NCBI RefSeq assembly: GCF_000166055.1 | Contig: NC_014664.1 | Coordinates: 62,001 to 126,000, forward strand | From: Rhodomicrobium vannielii ATCC 17100 | Lineage (GTDB): Bacteria > Pseudomonadota > Alphaproteobacteria > Rhizobiales > Rhodomicrobiaceae | Length of the DNA: 64,000 bases | Direction of reading: 5' to 3' | In this document: positions 35,437-44,729 of the stretch, piece by piece | Position numbering within the stretch: position 1 is the first letter of the stretch | How the letters are laid out: each line of letters opens with the position of its first letter | Position numbers and translations under genes: made by a program | The notes under the pieces: model-generated | The model's database searches: none | What the model was told of the DNA's origin: nothing | Seen by the model: only the letters and a program-made list of their open reading frames with translations

Positions 35437-35784
35437 CCGCCTGTTCTGCCAGTTTGTTCAGGTCTGCTGCGTTCGGCGCAGATCTACGGCCTCGTGCGGT
35501 AAATCAGATGCGGCACGACGCTTCAAATTCGGTTGTCGATCAACTTCACTGCGTCAAATCGAGGCTGATGCAACGCAGGATGATCTGGTTCGTGGCCCTT
35601 GTCCGCAGCCCCCCGCATGTGTCATGTCCCGACCGGCAAAGCGGAGCCCACCGGTCGGAATCTGCAGCAATGCCAGTGTCGGGCGGGCACGCTGCGAGAG
35701 GGGCTTGCCGCAAAACGCAAGCTGCATCTTTATAGCAAATTTTCTATAAATTTTTCACAAACATTTACGGGGACGCGTGCGGAT
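35437..35784. other. Intergenic region with AT-rich stretch
   Basis: These 350 bases contain no credible gene. Bases 35727-35765 are strikingly AT-rich for this genome and hold near-mirror ATAGCAAATTTTCTATAAA sequence. On the minus strand they give a TATAAAG-like -10 element, possibly a promoter for the membrane protein gene downstream. A short inverted repeat GACCGG/CCGGTC lies near 35630-35660. Confidence 0.35.
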
Positions 35785-36495
35785 TTAAAGGCGGCGGTAG
35801 CGTCGATAGTCCGCTCCCGTATCGATATCGAACAGCGTTTTCGAGACGGCAACGCGGCGGCCTCCCCGAGCATTTTCGAGCGAGGTGGTTATCGCTTGGC
35901 CTGAAGAGAGCGCGTCAGGATAAGGAACCCGAGTTTTGTCGCGATTCGAGGAAACGCGAATGCGCTGAAAGTTGGCGAGCGTGTCGGCGAGCGCGTGGGG
36001 CGACGACCAGCGGACATTCGCGAATGGCGTGGGGATTTTCGGACGCCGCCTCAGCCCGACGAGCCAGTAGCCGCCGTCCTCCGCTGGGCCGAAAACCGCG
36101 TCTGCGCGCCGAAGTTGGCGAAAGGCGGCGGCGACGATTTCGCGCGTGATACCGGGAATGTCGGTTCCTATGATGATGAGCGGCCCAGTTCGGCAGCGGT
36201 CGAAGATGGCCTGCATGCGCGCGCCGAGGTCGCCACGCGCTTGCGCTGTTCGAGGCACGCGCGCTCCTCTTGCACCCCACGCCGCAAAGCGCGCCATCTT
36301 TGCTGTTGCAGGCGACACCGCCAGCACACATCGGAAGCGTGGATCGCTGGCAAGCTCGCGAAGGAGCTTCGCCGTCAGCGCGCGCGTGAGGGCCACGGCC
36401 GACACCAACCCGACATCGCGCGCGAGACGCGTCTTGACCGCGCCGCAAACCGGCGCTTTCGCCATGATGACAACCACCGGCGCGGCGGCAATCAT
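35785..36495 (-). CDS. TIGR04282-type (DUF2064) glycosyltransferase-like protein
   Basis: This 236-residue protein is of the TIGR04282/DUF2064 group, GT-A-like proteins found with TIGR04283 glycosyltransferases, including in arsenosugar gene clusters. Typical motifs are VIMAKAPVCGAVKTRLAR at the N-terminus (a nucleotidyltransferase-like basic loop), IIIGTDIPGI, and AVFGPAEDGGYWLVGL. The C-terminal DIDTGADYRR matches the family end. The ATG at 36495 has GAAGG very close upstream; the frame extends to an ATG at 36618 that overlaps the stop of a 43-residue peptide gene, but the added sequence is arginine-rich and unlike the family. Confidence 0.85.
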   Translation of the reverse strand: MIAAAPVVVIMAKAPVCGAVKTRLARDVGLVSAVALTRALTAKLLRELASDPRFRCVLAVSPATAKMARFAAWGARGARVPRTAQARGDLGARMQAIFDRCRTGPLIIIGTDIPGITREIVAAAFRQLRRADAVFGPAEDGGYWLVGLRRRPKIPTPFANVRWSSPHALADTLANFQRIRVSSNRDKTRVPYPDALSSGQAITTSLENARGGRRVAVSKTLFDIDTGADYRRYRRL

Positions 36496-36608
36496 TGGCC
36501 TTCGATGCGTTTCTTCGCTCCCGCGGCGGTTAAGCGGAGCAGCGCTGGCTCGCGTCCTACCGGCGCGGGTATGCCGCCGGAAGCGCCGAACAGGCTTTGC
36601 TGCCGGGG

Positions 36609-36740
36609 TCAAAAACATCCCACGATCGCGCCGCCGAGATCAAGGAGAAGCGCTGGCCCGCGTGTGATCATGAGCCACCCTGCGCCCGCGACAAGGACCG
36701 CGACGGCGGCGATGAAACTCCATTTCAGGGCTTGCGGCAT
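36609..36740 (-). CDS. Small membrane peptide, 43 residues
   Basis: This short gene encodes PQALKWSFIAAVAVLVAGAG, then WLMITRGPALLLDLGGAIVG and CF: one transmembrane helix and a second amphipathic or hydrophobic stretch. A strong ribosome binding site (GAGGGAGGGAT) ends directly before the ATG, and the gene begins 10 bases after the MFS transporter stop on the same strand. This arrangement suggests co-translation with the transporter, perhaps as a small accessory subunit. No homology is claimed. Confidence 0.6.
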   Translation of the reverse strand: MPQALKWSFIAAVAVLVAGAGWLMITRGPALLLDLGGAIVGCF

Positions 36741-36749
36741 ATCCCTCCC

Positions 36750-37958
36750 TCACTCCGCGGGGGCGGCGGCGAGCCTCGGCGCAGGGCCTTCGCGGATCGG
36801 CAGATGCAGAAGCGCGGCGATCATCCCGACCGCGACCGATGCCCACCACAAGAGATCGTAGGAATTGGTCGTATCATAAAACCAGCCGCCGAGCCACGCA
36901 CCCATGAAGCTGCCGACCTGGTGCGAGAAGAACACGACGCCGTAAAGCATCGACAGCCAGCGCGGGCCGAAGAAGGTCACGATGAGCCCGCTCGTCAGCG
37001 GTACTGTGCCGAGCCACAAAAGCCCGATCAGAAAGGCATAGATGAGCACCGCTGTTTCGGTCAGCGGCAGGTAAATGAGGGCGAGGAATATCAGCGCGCG
37101 TGCGAAGTACAGCGCCGCGAGCGTCAGGTGTTTCGGCGCGATGTCGCCGATGCGGCCGAACGCCCATGTACCGAGGATGTTCGCTGCGCCGATGATGGTG
37201 AGCGCAAGCGCGCCGAGGCCCGGGCCGAAGCCTTTGTCCGCAAGGAACGCGGGTAGGTGCACGCCGATGCCTGCGAGGTGGAAGCCGCAGACGAAGAATC
37301 CGGCCGTTAGCAGCAGGAAGCTCGGATAGCGCAGCGCCTCCGACAGCGCCGCGCCCACGCGTTGATCGGAATGCGCGCCCGGGTGCGCGTTGCTGTCACC
37401 GCTCGTCAGCGCGAAGCCGAGCGGTGCAATCAGCGCGGCCGTGATCGCCATGACCCAGAGCGTGGAGGTCCAGTCGGTCGCTTCGAGGATCACATGCGCA
37501 TAAGGCAAGGCCATGAATTGGCCGATCGCGCTGCCCATGGTTACGAGGCCGAGCGCCGAAGCGCGGCGTTCCGGCGCTGCCGCGCGCGCTACCGCGCCGA
37601 AAACGGCGGAAAAGCCGGTGCCCGCGATGCCGATGCCGACGAGGCTTCCCGCAAGCACGAGCTGGTTTCCGCTCGATGCCGTTGCCATCAGCGCGAGCCC
37701 GCCCGCATAGAATGCAGTGCCGCCGAGCACCACGCGCAGCGAGCCGAACTTGTCCGCGACCGCGCCCGCAAATGGCCCCGCCACGCCCCAGACGAGGTTC
37801 ATGATCGCCATGGCGAACGAGAACACCTGCCGGTCGAGGTCGAGATCCTGGCTGATCGGCTTCATATAGAGGCCGAAGGTTTGCCTTATGCCCATGTTGA
37901 TGGCGAGCATGATGGCCGCGCAGGCGATGAGCAGGCTGACGGTGGGCACGCGGCGCAT
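36750..37958 (-). CDS. MFS transporter
   Basis: This is a major facilitator superfamily protein of 402 residues with twelve predicted helices and a central loop (about residues 200-220). It has the GXXXD-type motif after helix 2 (GAVADKFGSLRVVLGG) and a matching loop in the C-terminal half (FGRIGDIAPKHLTLA). The N-terminal MGIRQTFGLYMKPISQDL resembles oxalate/formate antiporter-like and monocarboxylate-type MFS members, though the substrate cannot be read. The start at 37958 is chosen for GGGAGACC upstream; a longer frame to 38054 adds non-membrane sequence. A 43-residue peptide gene follows 10 bases later. Confidence 0.9.
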   Translation of the reverse strand: MRRVPTVSLLIACAAIMLAINMGIRQTFGLYMKPISQDLDLDRQVFSFAMAIMNLVWGVAGPFAGAVADKFGSLRVVLGGTAFYAGGLALMATASSGNQLVLAGSLVGIGIAGTGFSAVFGAVARAAAPERRASALGLVTMGSAIGQFMALPYAHVILEATDWTSTLWVMAITAALIAPLGFALTSGDSNAHPGAHSDQRVGAALSEALRYPSFLLLTAGFFVCGFHLAGIGVHLPAFLADKGFGPGLGALALTIIGAANILGTWAFGRIGDIAPKHLTLAALYFARALIFLALIYLPLTETAVLIYAFLIGLLWLGTVPLTSGLIVTFFGPRWLSMLYGVVFFSHQVGSFMGAWLGGWFYDTTNSYDLLWWASVAVGMIAALLHLPIREGPAPRLAAAPAE

Positions 37959-38174
37959 GAGGGTCTCCCGGATCGGTCGCGCCGCCATCAGGGGGCAGGC
38001 GCTGGCGCGATCCGTCGCAATTTGTGGAACACTTGTATCGCAGGCGCCGGGCAAAGCAAATCATCGGGGTGTGATGGGCGCGCGCGAGGCGGCCCCCTTA
38101 TCGCGACATCGCGCTTGCAAAGCGCGGCGGCACGCCGCATGGTCCGGCCAAGCTCAACCATCGGCCGCCCCCCC

Positions 38175-38633
38175 ATGCTTCGCAAACTTCCGATGCGCGT
38201 CATCGCCACCTACTGGCGCTACACGCGAGGTGCAACGCTCGGCGCGCAAGGCGTCGTCATCGACGAGGCTGGGCGCGTGCTTCTCGTGCGCCACGGCTAT
38301 CGCCCCGGATGGCATTTCCCCGGAGGCGGCATCGAGTGGCGCGAAACCGCCGAGACGGCGCTCACACGGGAGCTGTTCGAGGAGGCGGGTGTCATCCTGA
38401 AGGGTCCGGCGCGGCTCCACGGGTTCTTCGCGAATTTCGCCGCCATGCCGAACGATCACGTCGCGCTGTTCGTCGCAAGCGAGTGGGAGCGCCCGCGCGT
38501 GCCGAAGCCGAACCACGAAATCGCGGAGAGCCGGTTCTTCGCGCGAGACGAACTGCCGGAGGGCACGGTCGCGCCGGTGAAGCGGCGGCTCGCGGAGATC
38601 CTCGACGGCGCGCCGGTTGATGCGACCTGGTGA
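38175..38633 (+). CDS. Nudix hydrolase
   Basis: Nudix enzymes hydrolyse nucleoside diphosphates linked to another group. The full Nudix box is present (GGGIEWRETAETALTRELFE, then EAGV), fitting GX5EX7REUXEEXGU. The strand before it, GVVIDEAGRVLLVRHGYRPGWHFPGG, is typical. The protein has about 152 residues and no added domains. Start codons at 38139 and 38193 are also possible, and none has a convincing ribosome binding site. The substrate is unknown. Confidence 0.88.
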   Translation: MLRKLPMRVIATYWRYTRGATLGAQGVVIDEAGRVLLVRHGYRPGWHFPGGGIEWRETAETALTRELFEEAGVILKGPARLHGFFANFAAMPNDHVALFVASEWERPRVPKPNHEIAESRFFARDELPEGTVAPVKRRLAEILDGAPVDATW

Positions 38634-38903
38634 GCCTGAAGCCGCTTGGCGCTGACGCAGCCGGGCACCCGCGGCCAAGTTTCCGTTGGCAGATGAACCG
38701 CGATACCTCAAAAAGCGCGACGGCGAGCATTATATTCGCTCCGAGCCTGTTCCGGTCAGGCCGACTGATCGGAAAACGGTCTCGCGTTTAAGCTTTGGAG
38801 ACGGTTTGCCTCCTGAGTGGGTTTACCGTGCCTGGCTTTGCGGCATGAGCCGGGCGCTGCGTATCCGCCCTTTTCTGATTTCGTTCACTAGAAAGGACCG
38901 CAT

Positions 38904-39386
38904 ATGAAACGCGCACCACAAATCAACATCGGTATCCCCGAGGAACAGCGCGAGAAGATCGCCAACGGCCTCTCGCATCTTCTTGCCGACAGCTACAGCC
39001 TTTACCTCATGACGCACAATTTCCATTGGAACGTCACGGGTCCGATGTTCAACACGCTCCACGTGATGTTCATGCAGCAATATACGGAGCAGTGGAACGC
39101 GCTCGACCTCATCGCGGAGCGCATCCGCGCGCTCGGTTTCCCGGCGCCCGGCACCTATGCCGAGTTCGGCAAGTTGACCTCGATCAAGGAAGTGACCGGC
39201 GTGCCGAAGGCGCTTGAGATGGTGCGCCATCTCGTCGACGCGCAGGAAGCGACGGCCCGCACGGCGCGCGATCTGTTCCCGCTTCTCGAGGAGGCGAACG
39301 ACCAGCCGACCGCCGATCTGCTCACGCAGCGCCTCGACGTGCATGAAAAGACCGCGTGGATGCTGCGTTCGCTGCTGGAAGAGTAG
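38904..39386 (+). CDS. dps: Dps-family DNA-protecting ferritin
   Basis: Dps forms dodecamers that oxidise and store iron with hydrogen peroxide and can coat DNA in starvation. The 160-residue protein has the inter-subunit ferroxidase site ligands: histidine in [19 protein letters not shown] and the acidic pair in the following helix ([17 protein letters not shown]). The end, [21 protein letters not shown], is the family C-terminus. There is no lysine-rich N-terminal tail, so DNA binding may be weak. AGAAAGGA precedes the start by seven bases. A 270-base gap before it should carry the promoter, and a strong hairpin follows. Confidence 0.96.
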   Translation: MKRAPQINIGIPEEQREKIANGLSHLLADSYSLYLMTHNFHWNVTGPMFNTLHVMFMQQYTEQWNALDLIAERIRALGFPAPGTYAEFGKLTSIKEVTGVPKALEMVRHLVDAQEATARTARDLFPLLEEANDQPTADLLTQRLDVHEKTAWMLRSLLEE

Positions 39387-39397
39387 TCGACCTGATG

Positions 39398-39430
39398 AAT
39401 TCGGAGCGTGGCCCGTTCACGCTCCGAATT
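39398..39430 (+). terminator. Terminator hairpin after dps
   Basis: A perfect 13-bp inverted repeat (39398-39410 with 39418-39430, 7-base loop) begins 11 bases after the stop and is followed by TCATC. The stem is strong and the U-tract poor. Confidence 0.7.
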
Positions 39431-39521
39431 TCATCCGCCGCTCCGTGATCGGTCACGTCTTTCCGGTTTTCGGAAAATGTTATAAGTCTGCGTCTCGCCG
39501 CCTCTGGATAGTCGGAGAACG

Positions 39522-40388
39522 ATGCTGTTTCTTTACTCGATTTCCCGGGTTTTGATCGCAGGCGCACTTGCTGGAGCGCTGGCTGTTCTCACGCTAACGC
39601 TTTGGCCCGACCTCATCGGGCGCGGTGAGCAAGGGCTTGCCCGCATCCGCCTTGCCGCGCACGACGCGCAGCGCGTTCTGTACGCGAAGCTTGGATGGCC
39701 GCTGCCGGGCACGCCGGATCTTGGCCGCCTCAACGAGCGACTGGCCGAAAAGGGCCTCGAGCGCGGCGCGCCGGTCTTCATCCGCATCTTCAAGCGCGAG
39801 CGGGAACTCGAACTCTGGATGAGGGGCGGGGACAGCTTCGTGCTGTTCGCGTCATACCCCGTTTGCCGTCATTCAGGCGGGCTGGGGCCGAAGCTTCGCG
39901 AAGGCGATCGTCAGGCGCCCGAAGGCTTCTATACTGTGGGGCGCAGCCAACTCAATCCGAACAGCGCCTATCGCCGCTCCTTCAATCTCGGCTATCCCAA
40001 TCTGTACGACGCCGCCAACGGCCGTACGGGCTCGTTCCTCATGGTGCATGGAGCCTGCCTCTCCGTGGGCTGCTATGCCATGACGGACCCGGTCATTGAC
40101 GAGATCTGGGAGCTTGTCACCGCCGCGCTTGATCGTGGGCAGAAGCGGTTCAGCGCGCACGTCTTTCCATTCCGCATGAGCGAGGCGCATCTTGCCATCC
40201 ACGATAGGGCTCCGTGGGGCGAGTTCTGGCGGGACCTCAAGCGGGGATACGACCTTTTCGAGGCGTCGCGCACACCGCCGCGCATCGGGGTCTGCGCGAA
40301 GCGCTATGTCGCAAGAAGCGGCGCGGCGGGAAGCTACGGTGAGAGCGAACTGGCAGAGCTTTGCGATCAGGAAGCCTTGCGCCAGTAG
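39522..40388 (+). CDS. L,D-transpeptidase (YkuD domain)
   Basis: This 288-residue protein has an N-terminal signal anchor (LIAGALAGALAVLTLTLWP) and a YkuD catalytic domain in the periplasm. The active-site segment is MVHGACLSVGCYAMTD, with histidine and the nucleophilic cysteine in the SxGC motif; EGFYTVGRSQLNPNSAYRRSF is the conserved upstream region. It resembles the YafK/murein transpeptidase subgroup, which in E. coli (DpaA) detaches Braun lipoprotein, whereas others make 3-3 cross-links or attach barrels. Alphaproteobacteria use such enzymes to tether outer-membrane proteins, so either activity is possible. It converges with the RND pump gene. Confidence 0.9.
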   Translation: MLFLYSISRVLIAGALAGALAVLTLTLWPDLIGRGEQGLARIRLAAHDAQRVLYAKLGWPLPGTPDLGRLNERLAEKGLERGAPVFIRIFKRERELELWMRGGDSFVLFASYPVCRHSGGLGPKLREGDRQAPEGFYTVGRSQLNPNSAYRRSFNLGYPNLYDAANGRTGSFLMVHGACLSVGCYAMTDPVIDEIWELVTAALDRGQKRFSAHVFPFRMSEAHLAIHDRAPWGEFWRDLKRGYDLFEASRTPPRIGVCAKRYVARSGAAGSYGESELAELCDQEALRQ

Positions 40389-40416
40389 GGTGCTGCGTGC
40401 GCCTACTGTGACACCG

Positions 40417-43400
40417 TCACTCCGCTGCCTTGCGCGGCGGCTCGGTCAGCGCATCGGCCAGTTCGGGTTCCAGCGCCGTCGGCTCATCTGGCGCGGTTTC
40501 GTGTGCCTTTGCCCCGCGGGTAACTCGGGTTTGCAGCTTGTCGAGATAGAGATAGATTACCGGCGTCGTGTAGAGCGTGAGGATCTGGCTCAGCGCGAGA
40601 CCGCCCACCATGGCGTAGCCGAGCGGCTGGCGCAGCTCCGAGCCGGAGCCCGTGCCGAGCATCAGCGGCACGCCGCCGAGCAGCGCCGCCGCCGTGGTCA
40701 TCAGGATCGGGCGGAAGCGCAACAGCGCCGCCTCGCGGATCGACTCCTCGGCCGATAGCCCGCGTTGCCGCTCCGCCGTGATGGCGAAGTCCACCATCAT
40801 GATGCCGTTCTTCTTCACGATGCCGATCAGCAGGATGATGCCGATGATGCCGATCACCGACAGGTCGAAGCCGAACGCCATCAGCATGAGCAGCGCGCCG
40901 ACGCCCGCCGAGGGCAGCGTCGAAAGGATCGTGAGCGGGTGGATGAAGCTCTCGTAGAGCATGCCGAGGATGATGTAGACGGTGACGAGCGCCGCCACGA
41001 TCAGGATCGGCGTCGTGCGCAGCGAATCCTGAAAGGCCTGCGCGTTGCCCTGAAAGCTGCCCACCAGCGTCTTGGGCGCGCCGATCTCCGCCATCGCCGC
41101 GTTGATCGCCGTCACACCTTCGCCGAGCGCAACGCCGGGCTTCAGGTTGAAAAACACGGTTGCGGACGGAAACTGGCTCTGGTGGGTGATCGACAGATAG
41201 CCGGTCTTGTCGGTGTCGAAGCTGACGAGCGTCGACAGCGGCAGCATCTGCCCCGTATTCGGCGAGCGCACATAGATGCGGTTCAACACATCCGGCTGCG
41301 TCTGAAGCTCGGGCAGGATTTCGAGCACCACATTGTACGTGGAAAGCTGCGTGTAATATTGCACGACCTGACGTTGGCCGAGCGCGCTGTTCAGCGTCGC
41401 GTCGATATGCTGCGGCGTGATGCCGTAAAGCGAGGCGCGGTCGCGGTCGATCTTCACCGAAAGCTGCGGCGCGTTGATGAGGAGATCGGTCGAGACGTCG
41501 GCGAGCGCGGGCAGCGTCCTGAGCTTCGCGACGATCTGCGGCGTCCACTCGTTCAGCTCTTCGAGGCTCGCGTCCTGAAGCGTGTACTGGTAAAGCGCCC
41601 GCGATGTGCGCGCGCCGACGGTTATGTCCTGCGCGGGCGACAGGAACGCCGCGGCGCCCTGCACCTCGGCGAGCTTGGGGCGCAGCCTGTTGACGATCTC
41701 AAGCGCGGTCGCCTTGCGCTCGCCCCACGGCTTCAGCCGGATGAAGATGCGGCCGGAGTTCAGCGTCGCTCCGGGCGACGATCCGAGGAAGGAGGCGACG
41801 GTCGCGATGTCCGGATCTTCGGCGATGATGTCGGCCAGCACTTTCTGACGCCTCACCATCTCGTCGAACGAAATGTCCTGCGGCGCGTCCGTGATGGCCA
41901 CGATGGAGCCCGTGTCCTGCACGGGGAAGAACCCCTTGGGGATGATGACGAACAGATAGATCGTCAGCGCGAGGGTTGCGAAGAAGACCATCAGCGTGAA
42001 GCGGCGGAAATGCAGCGCTACGTCAAGCGTGTGAGCATAGGCCGCCTGAAGCGCCTCGAAAAAGCGACCGATCATGCGAGACAGAAGGCCCGGCCGCTCC
42101 TCGTCATGCGGCGTCAGGAAGCGCGAGCACAGCATGGGCGTGAGCGTCAGCGCGACGACGACCGAAACCGCGATGGTAACGGTGACGGTCATCGCGAATT
42201 CGTGCATCAGCCGTCCGATGATGCCGCCCATGAGCAGGAGCGGGATGAACACGGCGACGAGCGAAAGGCTGATCGACATCACGGTGAAGCCGATCTCGCT
42301 CGCGCCCTTCAGCGCCGCGCGGAACGGCGGCTCGCCGTTCTCGATGTGGCGGACAATGTTTTCGACCACCACGATGGCGTCGTCCACCACGAAGCCGACC
42401 GCGATGACGAGCGCCATGAGCGAGAGATTATCGAGGCTGAAGCCCGCGACATACATCACCGCAAAGGTGCCGATGAGCGAGATCGGCACGATGGCGCTCG
42501 CGATCAGCGTCGCGCGGAGATTGCGCAGGAACAGGAGAACGACCAGCACCACGAGGCCGATGGTGAGCAAAAGCGTGAACTCGACCTCGTGGACCGAGGC
42601 GCGGATGGTTTCCGTCCGGTCGTTCATGATGTCGATCTTGACGCCCGCCGGGATCACGCTTGCGAATTTCGGCAGCGCCGCCTTGATCGCGTCGACCGTC
42701 TCGATGACGTTGGCGCCGGGTTGCTTGAAGATGACGAGCAGCACCGAGCGCTTGCCGTTCGCCCATGCGCCCGAAAGCGTGTTCTCCGGCCCAGCCACGG
42801 CGCGGCCCACATCGGCGACGCGGATCGGCGCGCCGTTGCGGTAGGCGAGGATGACCTTGTCGTAGTCCTCTGGCTTCACGATCTGATCGTTCGCCGCGAT
42901 GGTGAAGCTCTGCTCGACGCCCTGAACAGTGCCCTTCGCGGCATCGGCGGTGATCGTACCGAGCATGGCGCGCACATCTTCGAGGGTGAGACCGCGCGAC
43001 GCGAGCCGCTCCGGGTCGACCTGCACGCGTACGGATGGCTTTTGCTGACCGCCGATGTTCACATTCGCGACGCCACGGATCTGCGAAATCTGCTGCGCGA
43101 GGATGTTTTCCGCCTGATCGCTGACTTCGGTGATGGGCAGCGTGTCCGCCGTCACCGACAGGATGATGATCGGCGGATCGGCCGGATTGAACTTGCGGTA
43201 GCTCGGCGGCGAGCTGAGCGACGTGGGCAGCTTCCGCCCGGCGGCGGTGATGGCGGCCTGCACGTCCTGCGCCGCCGCGTCGATGCTGCGGTCGAGTTCG
43301 AACTGGATGTTGATCTGCGTATTGCCGAGCGTGCTGGTGGATGTGAGCTGCGTCACACCCGCGATCTGGCCGAACTGCTGTTCGAGCGGCGTCGCGACCG

Positions 43401-43584
43401 AGGACGCCATGGTCTGAGCCGACGCGCCCGGAAGCTGCGCCGAAACCTGGATCGTCGGGAAGTCCACCTGCGGCAGCGGCGCGACGGGCAGATAGAAGAA
43501 CGCGGCGACGCCAGACAGCACGATGGCCGCCATCATGAGCGTGGTGGCGACGGGGCGAAGAATGAACGGCGTGGAAATGCTCAT
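40417..43584 (-). CDS. RND efflux permease, MdtB/MdtC-like
   Basis: This is a 1055-residue resistance-nodulation-division pump of the HAE1 family. It has twelve helices, two large periplasmic loops and the proton-relay aspartates in helix 4 (LVIAVGFVVDDAIVVVENIVRHIE). The N-terminal FILRPVATTLMMAAIVLSGVAAFFYLPVAPLPQVDFPTI (in part) is typical of MdtB/MdtC/MuxBC-type pumps, in which the ILRPV start is common. Only one permease gene is present, so it likely works as a homotrimer with the adaptor encoded upstream. The start overlaps the adaptor stop by four bases. No outer membrane TolC-type gene is adjacent. The long open frame on the opposite strand is a composition shadow. Confidence 0.95.
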   Translation of the reverse strand: MSISTPFILRPVATTLMMAAIVLSGVAAFFYLPVAPLPQVDFPTIQVSAQLPGASAQTMASSVATPLEQQFGQIAGVTQLTSTSTLGNTQINIQFELDRSIDAAAQDVQAAITAAGRKLPTSLSSPPSYRKFNPADPPIIILSVTADTLPITEVSDQAENILAQQISQIRGVANVNIGGQQKPSVRVQVDPERLASRGLTLEDVRAMLGTITADAAKGTVQGVEQSFTIAANDQIVKPEDYDKVILAYRNGAPIRVADVGRAVAGPENTLSGAWANGKRSVLLVIFKQPGANVIETVDAIKAALPKFASVIPAGVKIDIMNDRTETIRASVHEVEFTLLLTIGLVVLVVLLFLRNLRATLIASAIVPISLIGTFAVMYVAGFSLDNLSLMALVIAVGFVVDDAIVVVENIVRHIENGEPPFRAALKGASEIGFTVMSISLSLVAVFIPLLLMGGIIGRLMHEFAMTVTVTIAVSVVVALTLTPMLCSRFLTPHDEERPGLLSRMIGRFFEALQAAYAHTLDVALHFRRFTLMVFFATLALTIYLFVIIPKGFFPVQDTGSIVAITDAPQDISFDEMVRRQKVLADIIAEDPDIATVASFLGSSPGATLNSGRIFIRLKPWGERKATALEIVNRLRPKLAEVQGAAAFLSPAQDITVGARTSRALYQYTLQDASLEELNEWTPQIVAKLRTLPALADVSTDLLINAPQLSVKIDRDRASLYGITPQHIDATLNSALGQRQVVQYYTQLSTYNVVLEILPELQTQPDVLNRIYVRSPNTGQMLPLSTLVSFDTDKTGYLSITHQSQFPSATVFFNLKPGVALGEGVTAINAAMAEIGAPKTLVGSFQGNAQAFQDSLRTTPILIVAALVTVYIILGMLYESFIHPLTILSTLPSAGVGALLMLMAFGFDLSVIGIIGIILLIGIVKKNGIMMVDFAITAERQRGLSAEESIREAALLRFRPILMTTAAALLGGVPLMLGTGSGSELRQPLGYAMVGGLALSQILTLYTTPVIYLYLDKLQTRVTRGAKAHETAPDEPTALEPELADALTEPPRKAAE

Positions 43585-44729
43585 GTGCGGCCCGCGGCGT
43601 CGTTCGCGGCCATGGGCTTCGCCTTCGGCTCGATCTGGATATCCGGGCGCAGGCGGTAATGGTTCGAGACGATGACGACATCGCCCTCGGTCACGCCCTT
43701 CGCGATGACCGTCTCGTCTTCATGGCTCGGGCCGATTTCGACCGCCGCCATCTGTGCGCGGCCCTGAGGCGTGGCGACCCAGACGTAAAGGCCGTTGGGA
43801 CCGCGCTGGACGGCGGCGGTTGGCACGGTGACGGCGTTCTTGATGATGCCCGCCTCGACGAGCACAGAGGCATATTGGCCGGGCCAAAGCACTTCGTTTC
43901 TATTGTCGAATGTCGCCTTGAGGCGGATCGTTCCCGTCGTCTGATCGACCTTGTTGTCGATGACCGTCAGCTTGCCCTTCGCCACCGGCCTCTTCGCGTC
44001 GTTATCGAGAGCGATCACCGAAACCGGGCCGGCCTTCTGCGCCTCGCGGATCAAGGGCAGCTTCGCCTCGGGCAAAGTGAAGACAACCGAGATCGGGTCA
44101 ACCTGTCTGAGTTCGGCGATGAATGTCTGGTCGCTGGCGCGGACGATGTTGCCGACGTGAACCGCCGAGATGCCGATGCGTCCGTCGAAGGTTGCGGTGA
44201 TCGTGGTGTAGCTGAGGTTGGTTTCGGCGGTGCGAATGGCGGCTTCGTCGGCCTGCACGAGCGCGCGCCCGATGCCGACTTTCGCAGTGAGTTGGTCCAC
44301 CGTCTGCTGCGAGGCGAAGCGCTGCGTCGAAAGCTGCACGCTACGGCCGAGGTCTTTCTCGTCGGATGCGAGTTGCGCCTTGTCCTGCGCGAGCTTGGCC
44401 TTGGCGGAGTCGAGGGCCGCGCGGTAGAGGCGAGGATCGATGATGGCGAGGACGTCGCCTTTTTTGACCAATTGGCCTTCCGCGAAGTTTACCTTGTCGA
44501 GCGTCCCGTCCACGCGGGAGCGGATCTGCACGGTCTGGAATGCTTCGACCGCGCCGATGCCTGACAGGAGCACGGGCACGTCGCGCACGCGAGCGGGCAC
44601 GGTGGAGACAGCGATGGCGGCTGGCGCGGGCGCGGCCTGCGGGGCGGACTTCGGCGACGGTTCCGCCATCAGCGCGACCGCTGTTGCTGCGGAGAGAAGC
44701 ACAAGGCCCGCTAACACTTTACGAAACAT
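43581..44729 (-). CDS. RND pump periplasmic adaptor, MdtA-like
   Basis: This 382-residue membrane fusion protein links an RND pump to an outer-membrane channel. It has an N-terminal hydrophobic segment (VLAGLVLLSAATAVALMA), a lipoyl half (VQIRSRVDGTLDKVNFAEGQ), a long alpha-hairpin with coiled-coil composition (residues about 105-165), the second lipoyl half (TITATFDGRIGISAVHVGNIV) and a beta-barrel domain (DQTTGTIRLKATFDN). No lipobox cysteine is visible, so anchoring is by the N-terminal helix. The ATG at 44729 follows GGGGA; a TTG immediately before it is an alternative. It is the first gene of the two-gene pump operon. Confidence 0.94.
   Translation of the reverse strand: MFRKVLAGLVLLSAATAVALMAEPSPKSAPQAAPAPAAIAVSTVPARVRDVPVLLSGIGAVEAFQTVQIRSRVDGTLDKVNFAEGQLVKKGDVLAIIDPRLYRAALDSAKAKLAQDKAQLASDEKDLGRSVQLSTQRFASQQTVDQLTAKVGIGRALVQADEAAIRTAETNLSYTTITATFDGRIGISAVHVGNIVRASDQTFIAELRQVDPISVVFTLPEAKLPLIREAQKAGPVSVIALDNDAKRPVAKGKLTVIDNKVDQTTGTIRLKATFDNRNEVLWPGQYASVLVEAGIIKNAVTVPTAAVQRGPNGLYVWVATPQGRAQMAAVEIGPSHEDETVIAKGVTEGDVVIVSNHYRLRPDIQIEPKAKPMAANDAAGRT

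Noticed and set aside
38686..38907. Possible 73-residue gene overlapping the dps start by four bases
   Set aside because: The TTG start lacks a ribosome binding site and the sequence has no recognisable features; the overlap alone is weak evidence.
40765..43659. A 964-codon open frame on the plus strand opposite the RND permease gene
   Set aside because: It is rich in Arg, His, Asp and Glu without domains and mirrors the codon bias of the real gene on the minus strand; the RND protein has full motifs.
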